Assembly: GCA_905250115.1 (NCBI GenBank)
Contig: CAJNOI010000038.1
Span: forward strand, 1 to 64,000
Direction of reading: 5' to 3'
Source: Adineta steineri
Lineage: Eukaryota > Rotifera > Eurotatoria > Adinetida > Adinetidae
DNA: 64,000 nt
Shown here one piece after another: positions 1 through 14,476 of the stretch. Below the pieces are notes generated by a model. The model saw nothing but the letters and a program-made list of their open reading frames with translations, had not been told where the DNA came from and did no database searches. The position numbers and the translations under genes were made by a program. Position 1 is the stretch's first letter. Every line of letters starts with the position of its first letter.

Positions 1-947
1 AAAAAAAACATTGAAGAAGATTATTTATATAATTTTGTTGAATCTTTTTTTTTACAATTGTTACTGTTGTTATTGTATGATTGACAGAATGTGTAAGCAA
101 GCCAACGGCTAACACACGCACACGCATAGGGAAGAAGATGACGTAGAAGAAAAATAATAGAAGGTTCCATTTGCCCTCTCTTATTTCTGCGCGTTCTTAT
201 TGTCGTATGCTTTTATTCGTCGCGTACCTTAGCGTTCGCTCGCGCAACAATATACCGTTTTCTCGCCTCTACTTCTTACTTCTCGAGTAGTATAAGCTGA
301 GACATACGACGCTTACGCGTGTAAAGCATATACATACAAAAAAAAAAAGGCATGCTTATTTCTAGCGATAAGTGTCGTGTGTTCGATGTTATTATAGATA
401 GACACGACACAATATATATCTATATATTAGAAAGAAAATTGGGTTTTAGTTGAATTGTATACAATCAAGGTTAACAAGAGACATAATAACGAGTTCAAAT
501 TTGAATAAAATGAAGAAAGAAAAAGAACAGAATGAAGAAGAAGATTTTAGATCTTCTATATTCTTTATTCATATTTATACAGGGGTATAAAAATATCGAA
601 ACACCTACGATAAATGTGTGAATAATGATAAATATAGAGTTATAATAGTTTTAATTTACAAATAGTCTTTCTTTCTTTCTTTCTTTTTGTTTTTCCTCAA
701 GTATTTTTGACTAATTTTAGATTTTATTTTCTTTTTTTGTTTCTTCATTCTTTTTCTTCTTTCTATTCTTTGTTTAACATAATGTTGAACTATAGCAGAT
801 TCATAGCAACAATATTCATTATGTGTACATAATCAACTTCATATATATTTTCATATATGTCAAGTGTGTGAGTAAGTAAAACAATTTCTTAACTATCTAT
901 ATGCGTATTTCTTGTTTCTTTTTATAAAAGAACGCACGTGCTCAAAA
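1..947. other. non-coding upstream region of the CDK gene
   Basis: I see no convincing reading frame here. The stretch holds a less AT-rich part at about 110-320, a CTTT microsatellite near 667-685 and pyrimidine-rich runs. It probably carries the promoter and 5' UTR of the downstream kinase gene. No TATA box or start site can be assigned with confidence. Confidence 0.5.
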
Positions 948-3900
948 ATGGAAGTTACTTCGACAATAACTAAAACATTTAAAAAATTTACAATACCTCG
1001 AAGTACATCATCAATGGGTTCATTTACAACAGCCAATGGTACAGCTACTAATCTTGAACAAAAATTTGAAGAATTAACAACAAATCAATTAACACAAGTT
1101 CCACCATATAATGGTCATTCATCTTCAAATCATAAACATCCACCATTATCTTATGTTCAACATATGCGACCAGTTCAACATCTTTCACAACAAAATCTAT
1201 CTTTATCGGAACAACAACAGCAGCAGCAACAACAACAACCAAAACATCATATGTCTGCTCGACCATTAAGTGGAGATATTTCTTCATTTATGGTACGTTC
1301 AGCATCGACAGATTTTCATCCATCAAATGAATATATATCAAACGAAAACCAAGTATTTAAAAGCTATTAATTTATCTATGAATCTTATCTTTATTCTTAT
1401 ATTTAGACAAATATATCGACACAAAAAAATTCGTTTTATAAATCATCAATTCAACGTGATATGAGTTATGATAATATAAAAGGTTTAACATTTGATGAAC
1501 CAATAAAGACAAAATCCGAACAAAATCCTTCTAATCGTCAATCAATAAAATCTTTATTAACGAAAAAATTTTATCCCTCAACAACAACAACAAATATAAA
1601 TAATGAAACAATCAATCAGCCAATAAAAATAGAAATTAAACAGAAAAAACGTCGAACATCGTTTCGTAATCTTTCTCAATTTCTTAAACGTAGTCATAGT
1701 ACGAGTACAGATTTATCAACGATTGCATCAAATCATACATCTACTAATAATGATCAACAACAACAACAACAACAGCAGCAACAACAAAATAAACTAACGG
1801 CTGATCTTATTTATCAACGTTTACATTCAAAACAAATGGATGATACTGATTCATCATTTATAACACGTTCAAATACGAGTATTATGTGTAATGGAAGTGG
1901 TCATGCATTAGTACCAATATCTGAAGAAGAAAATCCTTTACCAACAAAACAAATAAATCGATTAAGAACGACTAATATTGATGATGATGATTATTATTAT
2001 GATAATACTACTCGATCAGATAGTGGAGTGTTAACACACCAACAAACACAGAGAATTGCACCTAGTCTTAGTAAGAGATCCATAAAAAAATAAATATTTC
2101 TATTTTTTTCTCATGTACATAAATAACTATAATTATAGGTTTGTCTTCATCATCATCATTTATCTCAGCTCATACATCATCTCCATCGGGTATTTCATCA
2201 ACGTCGAATAAGAATCGAAATCTTATTATAAATAGTAATCAATATCAACAGCGAGATGATCCTATAAAACCGTCCCAATCATCATCCTCAGTCACATCTA
2301 ATATAGGCACAGCATTATCTGTTCTTGCTAATAATACGACTAATAAACATTATTTGACAAATTCAATTAGTCTACATGGTGATGTTCATAGTTTATCAAA
2401 TGCTCAAAAAAATGATCATCATCTATCAACATCAGCGATTAATGAGGTTGATTTATCATCTTCGTCAACAAATAGCAAAGGTAGATATTAATCTCTTCTT
2501 TTTATTGTTTTATTTATTTATTTTTCTATTAAGATCGAACTGCTATTCCACCAACAATGTCATTAACATTTGATAATTCAACAAAACAAATTCCAACACC
2601 TAATGTTGAATATTCCACTCAGCAAACAACAAAAGTTAAATTGCGTGAACATAGTTCAAAAAAGAGAAAAACCTTACGTGATCTTAAATCACGTATATCA
2701 TTACCACCAGAATTAAAACAAAGTTTTTCATTTACAAAACTAAGTTCATCGTCAAATAATAATAATCATAACAATAATAATAATAATCAAGCACCAGGTG
2801 TAGATGTAATAAATAAATTAAAATTAAGTAAACAACTACAACAACACCCACAACGTTCATCGTATTATCAAACAAATTCTTTATCAACACAAGCACTTAA
2901 TAATATTCTACATCAATCTAATTCATCTTTATTACGTCTTTCACCGTCACAATTAAATACAAGTATAAATGGACAATTAAGTCGTAATGAACAACGTCTA
3001 TCTATGCTTGATCTTGGTTTTGGAAAAATTGAATCTTATGTTAAATTAGAAAAATTAGGCGAAGGTAAATATTTATAAGAAATATTAATTTATTATAAAA
3101 ATTTCATTTCATAGGTACTTATGCGACAGTCTATAAAGGAAAATCTCATTTATTAAATGGTTATATTGCATTAAAAGAAATTCGACTTGAACAAGAAGAA
3201 GGTATGATAATTAATCAAAATCCATTAGGGAATAGATTTTCTTGTTGATTTTTGTCTCACGAGAGAATTTATTTGAGATGATAAATCGATTTTGCTTATT
3301 AAATTAATTCTATTGAGACATAGGTAAAGTCTAGAATATTATAATCTATATTTTTGTTAATATGAAAATTGTATGTTTTAACACAGATGAAAAAATCGAA
3401 CATAATTATAATTATAAAAATTCTACTTGAAATCATATTAGAAAATATGACTTGTAGTAGATCTTATTTCATGATAAGATCTTTCAAGAATCTTATAATA
3501 TATGACTGACTTTTTTTTTGACATATTCTATCGCATGTAGTCATAATAATTTGAGGACAATTTACCCTGGATTTTTCTATATATTTCTGTAATTAGATGG
3601 ATCTCAACGGAAGAACTGTTAACACAGATCTATATTTAAGGGAGTTCTATAAGCGAACTAAATTACTCATACTAAGCTATATTTAACAACGAGTAATTCC
3701 GCTTTATGCAACTAAAGAATTTAGAAATAAAAATATTTCTAAAAAAATACAAGCTACTTTTTTTGTTGTCTTGCATATCTTATCAATAATATATATATGT
3801 AACATTTCATATGAAGATCAATGATATTTATTAAATGATTTGTTTTCTTTTAGGTGCACCATGTACGGCATTACGTGAAGTGAGCTTATTAAAAGGTCTT

Positions 3901-4791
3901 AAGCATACTAATATTGTTAGTTTACATGACATTATATTTAATCAAACGACATTAACACTTGTATTTGAATATGTTGAAAAAGATTTAAAACAATATATGG
4001 ATGATTGTGCAAATATACTTAATATAAAGAATGTTCGTCTGTTTTTATTTCAACTTTTACGTGGTTTAGATTATTGCCATTCGAAAAAAATTCTTCATCG
4101 TGATCTTAAGTAAACTAAATAATTATTGTTAATTTTTTATATTGATTATTGTTTTTCGTTTAGACCACAAAATTTATTAATTAATGAACGCGGTGAATTA
4201 AAATTAGCTGATTTTGGTCTAGCACGTATCAAATCATTTCCAACTAAAACATATTCACATGAAGTTGTTACATTATGGTATCGACCACCAGATGTTTTAC
4301 TTGGTAGTACTGAATATTCGACGCCAATTGATGTATGGGCTGTTGGTTGTATTTTTTATGAAATGGCATGTGGTCGACCATTATTTGCTGGTACAAAAGT
4401 TGATGAAGAATTATATTTAATATTTAAATGTCTTGGTACACCAACAGAACAAACACTACCCGGTGTAACAACAAATCCCGATTTTCAAGCATTAAGATTG
4501 CCTCATTATCATGGTGAATCATTACATCATTTAGCTCCACGTCTTGATCAAGTTGGAATTGATTTATTAGAAAGATTTTTACGTTATAACCCACATGCTC
4601 GAATATCTGCACATGATGCAATGATGCATAAATTCTTTTCTTGTTATCCACCTTCTATATATACATTAGGACCATTACAATCAGTACTTGATTTAAATGA
4701 AATAGCATTAACAAAAGATCATGGTTCAAAGCTCATATCGGCATCGCTCATGAAAACCGCCATTTCAAAACGATCGAGTGTTCATCTGTGA
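948..4791 (+). CDS. CDK16/17/18-like: PCTAIRE-type cyclin-dependent kinase (CDK16/17/18 family), 7 exons
   Basis: Exons read by frame continuity: 948-1352, 1407-2070, 2139-2480, 2534-3064, 3115-3201, 3854-4109, 4164-4791, giving about 970 residues. The first ~635 residues are low complexity (poly-Gln, poly-Ser, Asn/His runs), much longer than the N-terminus of vertebrate CDK16-18 (about 500 residues in total). The kinase domain begins near residue 637. It has the glycine loop [11 protein letters not shown] (646-656), Lys668, the cyclin-binding helix motif PCTALRE (679-685), HRDLKPQN (758-765), DFG (778-780) and [11 protein letters not shown]. All catalytic residues are present. PCTALRE differs from PCTAIRE by Ile to Leu. 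Introns are 50-68 bp except the 652 bp one that interrupts the Gly before APCTALRE. By family knowledge it is a cyclin Y-dependent Ser/Thr kinase of post-mitotic cells and membrane traffic; that role is inferred. CDK14/15 (PFTAIRE) fits less well because the motif is PCTA. Confidence 0.93.
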
Positions 4792-5470
4792 TGTATTCAC
4801 TTCGTCTAGTTTTCATTTCTTTTTTCTCGCTTGTCGAACCTCATTAATATATTATATCGTATGTACATTGTTTCATCATCTCAATCTCTCATTCTTTGCC
4901 TCTTCGTTTTTGCGATTTTGTTGTTTCTTCTTTTCGAGTCATTCATAAATAAATTCCTTTGCGCGCATAAAACATATCTATACATATATAGAGCATATAT
5001 GATGACAATAACTTTCTATCAACAGTACAATCTGAGGGCATGCAAAGCAAAAAAAAAAGTTATCTTTTTCTATGTGTTATAACAATTGAAATAAAACAAC
5101 GATTATCTTTTGGCAATACATAAACTTTTCTTCGTTTTTTCTTTGTTTCTTCTTGTTGTTCCAAGGAAACGTCTTTCGTATTTTGACAACACTATTGCTG
5201 CTTCTGTCTTTATTTGTTGTCGATGTCATTTTCGTGTGTGCGTGTGTGTGACAATGTTTCAACTCGTGTTATTCATTAATTCTACTTTTCTCATTTCGGA
5301 AAAGTTTTATTCTTACGGAATACACTTTTCGTTTTCTTTCTGTTTCTCTCTTTTTTTTGCACAATACACACGTATGCTCATATTTATAAAAAACAAAATG
5401 AAATACGAGATTAAAACTTCTTTTTATAAAAAAAACAACTCTATGAAAAATCTGTAGATTATTTAATTCA
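4792..5470. other. intergenic: CDK 3' UTR and start region of the next gene
   Basis: This is pyrimidine-rich, AT-rich sequence between two genes on the same strand. Reading frames here are low complexity (Phe/Leu/Ser from T-rich DNA) and lack splice context. It likely holds the 3' UTR of the kinase and the promoter of the NRBF2-like gene. Confidence 0.5.
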
Positions 5471-6423
5471 ATGGAATTTGAAAAGATCCCATCACTTCCA
5501 GATGTATGTTATATGATATTGATCTAATCCGTATTTAATTTTTGATTCAAATAGGCACATCAACAAATACGTTTAGGTGATATTCAAGTATCAGGACATA
5601 AATGGACAGCTGCTATTGAATATTATTTACGTGCTATTGGTTTGTTAAGGATTTTCGTTATCTCAAGAGAATATATTTTGTTTGTTCATAGAATATTTCC
5701 AGACAATACAGAATACTTTACGTGATGATAGTCTAATATCAAGTATTCAAGCTCAAATAGTGCAATGTGAGAAGGCAATTCATCTTTGTCGTTTAAAAGA
5801 TTGTTCCGAACAGGTAAATTATTTATATCGAAAAGTGACTATTATAGAATTCGACAATCCAGCAAATATCAACATATAGTTACTTTTTTTTATTTTCATA
5901 CTATATAGTTGATTATTTATAGTTCATGCTAGTATATCTTGATTTTCCTTAGGCAATAAAAGCTGAATGTCATTCAAAATTAAGTCGAGCTCATTCAGTA
6001 TCGAATATGGAACCATCAACAAAACCAACTCGAGTCATGCAACGACATAATACATTACAATTAGAAAATAATGGTCGTGATGGTATGGATTCATTTGCAG
6101 CACTAATATTTCCAAACAATAATCGTAATATTCATCGTTCATCGAAAACTCCACCGCCAATAATAGCAAAGAAAAATCAGAAAAATGATTCACAAAAAAT
6201 GGAAGAATTAAAAACAGGTTATGAAGCAACAAAAACTCATTTAAAAGTTGCTTTCGATGAAATTGAAAGATTAAAACATGAAAATAATATGTTACGTATG
6301 CAAAAAGGTACTAATCCATTACAAGAGCCAATTCATTACAAAGTATTATCAAGTAATTCCGAAGCTATGGACAAAGAAACGCACCAAGAAGAAACAGAAA
6401 GTGAACTTGAAGCTACATTATGA
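5471..6423 (+). CDS. NRBF2-like: NRBF2-like autophagy protein (MIT-like domain plus coiled coil)
   Basis: Four exons join in frame: 5471-5503, 5555-5639, 5692-5813, 5953-6423, for 236 residues (vertebrate NRBF2 is about 287). The N-terminal ~75 residues form a helical MIT-like domain starting AHQQIRLGDIQVSGHKWTAA, which resembles the AHQQ-type start of NRBF2. A Ser/Asn-rich linker follows. A coiled coil (about residues 160-200, with IERLKHENNMLRMQK) sits near the C-terminus, as in NRBF2. NRBF2 binds the ATG14-containing PI3K complex through its MIT domain and dimerises through its coiled coil; the role here is inferred from that layout. The acidic tail ends in ELEATL. Another MIT-domain protein remains possible because similarity outside the first helix pair is weak. 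Confidence 0.6.
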
Positions 6424-9400
6424 TTATATATTATTTTGTTTTTTTTGTAATTTTTTTATATATAATTGATAAATAAAAATATGTGATTTTTCTAAATGAA
6501 ATTCTATTGATAATTATGATCATGTTTCTTTAAATCACTTCAGTTCAAGATGTGTACTGGAAGTTATGCATCAATTTATTATTTCACTACTTATAAGCCT
6601 TTGATTCACTTTTTCATCCATCTTATGTAATATATATGATAAATAGTTTTGCGTAACAATTATCATCATTAAAGCGAGACTAGAAATGTAATAATTAAAG
6701 AAAAAGTTCTTAGAAATTGTACTAATACGTAATCATTATATTTCTATCAATGAATAGAAATCATTGTATGTTAACATATGAACTTTCTTTATCACTTTTA
6801 TCTTAACAAAAAAAGAAAGAAGGAAATACACTCATTTATAAGAATTATTAATCAACAAAACACTTGTCGTCATTAGAATTCCATAGATATGTAGACATAC
6901 ATATATATATATATAGTTCGACAAGTAAATATCTATTCCAAGTATATAACGATGATATATTGACTCCCGTCGTCGCATAAAGCGAGAACATGATAAGTAT
7001 CTCTTTTTTCTTTTTCTTTTGCTGATATAAAATCGTTTGTATGATTTCTCTTGACTAGTATACTTGCACATCATCGATCTTATTCTTCTAGTTAGTTGGA
7101 TATCATAGGGAAATAGTAAAGAAAAAAAACCTATCATGGATAAGTTAACATTTTTCTCTTGAGAGACATATATATGTATGTACGCCGTCATCGTTATGAT
7201 CGATGTCCAATAACAGAACAATTTGCACTAATGTCTGCCTATCAATAACCATTATTACATAGAGCACTTGAGTGGTAGTGTTATTATTTTCCAACCAATA
7301 GGAAAAAAAGGAAATAGTCTAGTTGGAAAACGATCGAACAAGTGAATAAATGTATTCTCTATACGCACTTGCCAATTAGAAATAATGGATAACAGATTGA
7401 CAATGTCACATTGAATTTAGATCATATGCCATAGCTTAAAGGCATCCAATCAAACTGTGTACGTAAGGATCTAGTCACTTGTTAGTTGTTTTGTTTTTTT
7501 CTTTTAAAGATAAGAGAAATTTAAAGGTGTGAATAATTTACAAAAGGATTTGATGATAGAGGAAATGAGGAGATATATTCATCAAGAAGGCCGTCTTTTC
7601 TTTTTTGTTGATTTATTTTCTTCGTACACTATAACAAAATTTTAATCATTAGTACTATTAATGTACCATCATCATCATCAACATCGTCTTTCGCACACAA
7701 TAAATAGCCATAAGGGAAGAAAAGAAAAATCTTGTTCACCTGTTTTATGTGCGTGATAATTAGGACAAAAAGAAGAAGAAGAAAAAAAGAAGATTGAATT
7801 TGTAATCACATTTCATCCTAAATGAATAAAGTTATTGAATACTACCAATTCAAGTTCTATTAAATAATGACTTGACTTTGATATAAATTCCATGCATCTT
7901 AATCAAGTTTCGTTTTTTTCTTCTTCTTCTCTCACTTCTTTTTTTCTTTATTAATTATAACAAGATCTAAATAACGTATGAGTTCAAACAAATGTATAAA
8001 TGTACAAGTGTGCGACAAATCAACAGAATATTTTAGCAATGAGCAAGAGATCATAAGCAGACACATACAGAGGGAAAATAATATTGATCTTCAACGCGTT
8101 CTCATTGTTCTCATTAAAAAAAACCGAGAGAATACAACAGCACATATGTAGCAAATCACGACCAGGCGGTGAGGGTGTATAGTGATAAGAACAAGTGCCG
8201 TTCTCACTCACACACACACTTTCTCTCTCTCTCTCATTCTCTCTCTCGTTCTTCCGACAAGTTTCAAACTTATCAACGACAAAAGAACACATACTGTGGT
8301 TTGTCTTAATTGAATGAAAGAAGCGCGTGCTGCTGGTGATCATTAAGAAACATGATACGATTGACGAGAGAAGAATCATCATCAGCAAGTGCATAGAAAT
8401 CGAAAGAGTCAATATTTACATATGGATGGAAATAATCGAATGAATGTTCAAACGAAATGAATCTTTATATATATATATATGTGGCCTTTATATACATTTA
8501 TATATGTATATATATGTGTGCACGCCGGGCAATTGACACAAATCTGTTCCCTATATCGTGTGCACGCGCCGCCTTAACTGCCGCCGACTTTACTCGATAA
8601 GAATCGTTTTATATAAAGGCGTCAATAAGCGGCATAGTACGCTCCATGTAAATGAGATTTAGAATTGCTACTCATATTCTTCTTTATTCAATCAATCAAA
8701 GTCAAAATTATTGTGTGTGTATATATATATGTGTGTGCGCATTTATATACTTATATATATATATATATGAGAGTCGTATTTCAAAAGTAGGTTTCATCAA
8801 TAAGGATAGTAAGATGATGAAGAAGCCTAATAACCGGAATGATTAATCAATTACACCATTGGCAGCCAGATTGACATCGATATGCACATGCATACATTTG
8901 AGTTCGCCTACCTATTTTCCCTCAGGATAACTAGACAAGATGATGAGAATAGAACTACCGTTGAATAGAATAGAGCAAGAAGAAAAAAAAGTCATTATCG
9001 ATAGACAAGAAAATCTTTTATGCAAAAAACAAATTTTCTCTTGAATACGAAAATATGACAATCAATTATTTCCGCATAGGCATTGACGAGTAAGAAAAAG
9101 AACGAGTATGTTTCAAAGTTGATCAACTTGTTTTTTTTCATTATTCTAATAATTGATTAAAAATTTAAATTGTTGTTATTAAACGAGATTTGATCTTTCT
9201 CTTGTGCATTATGTATTTAAATGTAACAAGAAGTAAGAAGAGAAAAGGTTTCATTTCTCTGATCGGGTGTGAAAATCAATTCACTTTTGTTTCTTCTTTA
9301 TATGTATTTGTCTACTGAACTAATAACCGTAAGCATGTCAACAAATGATCGTCAATTTTTAATGTGAATATAGATGACATACAACATTGACTGGAATTCA

Positions 9401-11411
9401 TTTACTTCTAAGATGCGTAATGAGATTTTTTTTACCGACTCTTATAACAACATAAGAAAATTATTTTTGAAATATTCTTCTCTCGTATAATTGAGTATTA
9501 GTATTTGTTTTTTTCGACAAGTTCCTATTGTATACTTGTCAAATCTATCTTTCACTCTCTCTCTCTCTCTCTCTTAATATATATATTAGACAAACTCGAG
9601 TTTAATCGAACAAAAGAAAATGAAAGAAAGAGCATATAACAATGTCAAGTGTTATTTTTAAAATTGATTTCTAGATTTTTATTCATTGCTAATCAGCATA
9701 TTAATTGAAATAAAAAGAAAAGATACACATCACGTTCATTTTCCCTTTTGCTTTCCACTCAACAAACGAGAATGTTCCGTTTCGGATGTATGTGTGCACA
9801 AGACATTTGCGTCATCATGCGCATATATACAATGTCAGTAAGAAACTAATTGATTAAATCAGTCAACAGCCTGTTTAAGACTAACGATGATGAGCTGCCT
9901 ATAGATTCAATTGTTTTATATGCTAATCACCTACACTTTTCCACATGAACACGTATATGTCTCAAGAAAAAAGAAATTATATATATAAATGATGCAATAG
10001 AATTTCTATCTATATATGTCATTTTGGATAATGTTATCAAATGTTAGTGGTGGTTGCTTGATAGATGAGATAAATCTTAGATTGGTTAGTTAGTTTGATG
10101 ATGACAATGATTTGTTGTCAGTAGTTAGATATATATATATTCTCTTTTTCTTCTTCTCTTTATGTCTTCATCGTTGTTGTTTCTTTTCATCTTTATCCTT
10201 TTTGGCATACTTATGGCGTTCTTGTTAATGTGTCGAAATAGTTCTTTGGACACTATTTATAGACATTCTTGAAAATGGATGATATCAATTTTCAAAGACA
10301 TTATATTCATTGAAAAGAATAAGTCTTTTAAAGACGTATAAAGTAATGAATTAATTCTAATTAATTCAAGCTTTTCATTTCATATAAATTTTAACACGAA
10401 CTAATCTTTATGTTTTTTTATTTATAATAAATTATTATTTAGAAAAAAGAAGATGATCATAATTATTCAAAGATACATACATATGTAAATAAAACGAAAT
10501 CAACTTGTTTAAGATTATGAAAGTGATTTAGAAATAAATGAGAAAATAATCTTTCAAAGGTTAACTAGTGTTTCTTTTAAGATAAAATAATATCGAAATG
10601 ATACACCACCTTGTTTTGTTTTATTTTTTTTCAAAATAAATCAAAATGAAAAACGTCTGTTTTTTAATGGTTGAATAGTGTTGTTATTATTCTTCTCCTC
10701 TCATTGGCACTCAATTAATTTAACGATCGAACGCATTCGTCATTCTTTTTCTCTCTTTTTCTCCATGTCTTTTTTTTATTGACATACACTGTTGCAAATT
10801 TAACATCCACATATGTATGGCATCGACGAGCTCAATCAATTTCTTTTCCTTCTTAGCTTTTTTTCTCTTTCTCTCTATTCGGGACGCATATAAATGGTCT
10901 GCTAAATTGCCGAGAGAATTGCTGCTATTAGTGCATGTGTTTCGGCGAATGGGAAAAAAGGACTCTCTCGCTTACTCGTTCGTTCGTTCGTTGTCGATGC
11001 TCGCTTACACACACACGGGTATCATAATCATAATTTGCTAGTGTATAGATGTATAATCGCTCCGATGTGTCTCTTCGTTTATGGGTGTTGAGATTTTCTC
11101 TCCCTCTCTCTCTCTCCTTCTCGCTTTCTCTTGTTCGGTCTTATTCACTCTCTTTATATATATGTATGTATCGTATTTACATGAGGGAAAAGAGAGAATA
11201 AGAGAGAAAAATTCATGCACACACAGTCATTAACAGCAATCATCGACAGTGCGTGATCGTGCAAGATAAAAAAAATACTAGAGATATTTATTGCAGTAAA
11301 ACGAGAGAAGACATTTGATAATCAATAGAATAATACCTACTCAAGGCATATATATACACATACATATATATATATCTATATAATATACTTTCCAGATCAG
11401 AATCTTTTCTG
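6424..11411. other. 5 kb gene-free region upstream of the NK1 homeobox gene
   Basis: No frame in this 5 kb has coding character; those longer than 100 codons (6832-7221 and 8020-8412, both minus strand) translate repeats and simple sequence. It contains CT/GA microsatellites (8220-8255, 9553-9575, 11095-11130), TA/TG repeats (8465-8520, 8715-8770), a CGTT repeat (10977-10992) and a GC-richer patch at 8515-8650 with a TATA-like TATATAAAGG. The small gaps between neighbouring genes make this stretch stand out. It may be cis-regulatory DNA of the homeobox gene. Confidence 0.5.
8609..8618 (+). promoter_or_regulatory. TATA-like box in a GC-richer patch
   Basis: TTATATAAAG is followed by GCGTCAATAAGCGG and preceded by a GC-richer stretch (8515-8600). 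In AT-rich DNA a TATA-like string is weak evidence by itself. The change in base composition around it is the reason for listing it. No transcript can be assigned; a distal start for the homeobox gene is one possibility. Confidence 0.2.
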
Positions 11412-12625
<1,214 letters not shown>

Positions 12626-14476
12626 CATATATTAGATAAAACTGATATATATATATATATAAATACATATAAATATTCTCTGTCGTCATTTTGTTTACGT
12701 CTGTACTTTTTCTCTTCGTTTTTTTTTTCTCTCTTTTGTTGTTCTTCAATTTTTTCTTTTCTATACAGTTACTTCATTGGTCGTATATGACGAAGATAAA
12801 GAAATATAGACAAAAAAAAAAACTGATGACGAGTGTCATGTTTGACAGGAATTTGTGAAAACAGCGGCGACACCGATTAACATTCAAGAGTATGTCGAAT
12901 AACACTATGTTGGTATTATACACATCATTCAAATGCCATTCTCTTTCGATAATATTGACTAGTATATTTGCAATCAAGTAATCGAATTTGTTCTCTGACA
13001 GTATTATCTTTTGTCTTCCTGTGAGCAAGATGATCAAGAAAAAGTTTATTAAGTATATGTGTGATGATCGACATTAGCTTTGCTTGATATACTAGTAGAT
13101 ATCATTCGTCTTTCTTCTCCACCCTGTATGCTAGTGCGTGTTTCTGATAACATATATATATATATATATATACTACAAGGATAAGGCCAATCCGATACGG
13201 ATTGGGAATAAAAGAAAACTATATGCGAAAGAGAAAAAAGAAATCTTAACTATCGTGTCTGCCCGATTAATACATGAATTATCCATACGAGTGCAAGAGA
13301 AAAAAAGAGCAAAAGTCAGAAAAAAAAGAATTGACCATAATTGCTTCATTATCGAGATTTTATTATATATAGTACATATAACAACAACAACACTTGTGTG
13401 TATATGTATATTCTCTGTCCCTAATCAACATTGCAGACAGAGAGACAGAACGATGGATATGTAGACGTAATCATATATAGACATTGATATATTTTAATGA
13501 TTTCTTCGATCATTTTCATCAATTATATATCATAATTGAAAGCATATGTATTATATATTATTTAATTATTATTAAATTTCATTAATATGATAAGATAAAA
13601 ATTCTTTCTTTTATTTAATTATTTTGTATATAATAAAAAGTTTGTCTTTCATTTATATCATTTTTTGAAACTCAATGATGATGATGATGATCGTTCTCTT
13701 GAGATTGAAATTAGTATCTGCTAAGCTCATTTTATAAACAATCAATTTGAGATAAATAGATAGAGATGTAACTGACAAAACGAGCGAGCGAGAGAGGGAG
13801 AAAGTGAATATGATTATTCTACTATCACTATCACTATCATTTGAACAAGTACAATCATTGTTGATGATTGTGAGTCAATTGGCAGGTGGTAATGATTTTT
13901 GTTTAATCGATATGATTATTAAAATGTGGAAAATTGAAATTTGATGATTCTTCTATTCTTACGACAACTATATATTCATTTTCATAATTACTCAAATTTC
14001 AAGTGGGAATATGAAGTTTTTTTTTTCAATAAAGAATGAATAGAAGAACCTTATGTTAGTAGACATAATATGTTTATTCAAACTACATATTAACACTTCA
14101 GCATGTCATTCTTTTTTCTATAGAAATTTTTTACGTTTTATTATCAAAATTTAACTAAAAATTATTCATAATCAATTATTAAAAAATATCTGCTGTCTAT
14201 TACCTTTCGTAGAATCTCTAACAAGAAAAATAATATTCAAGATTTATAAAAAAATACATTTAATTTTAACAACAAAAATTATGTTAGATGTCGCTGTTTA
14301 TCAATATATATTTTCTTTTCTATGAAGGACAACGAAGATTTCTTTACATTGGTAATAACAACCAACCGTCCAAATTCTTCGTTTTCATTTTGATTTGATC
14401 ATACAACCGACATAAATTATTTTTAAATTATCAAAATACATCGATTTATTTCTTATTTATTTAGATATAATTTAAG
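12626..14476. other. intergenic region between NK1 and RSL1D1
   Basis: AT-rich DNA with a TA microsatellite near 13148-13170 and ATG/GAT repeats near 13675-13690. Short frames here are translations of A-rich or T-rich sequence. I see no gene. Confidence 0.5.

Noticed and set aside
6832-7221. 129-codon minus-strand frame
   Set aside because: Tyr/Ile/Arg-rich translation of AT-rich repeats; no coding evidence.
8020-8412. 130-codon minus-strand frame
   Set aside because: It reads through CT/CA microsatellites and has no domain, splice context or sensible codon pattern.
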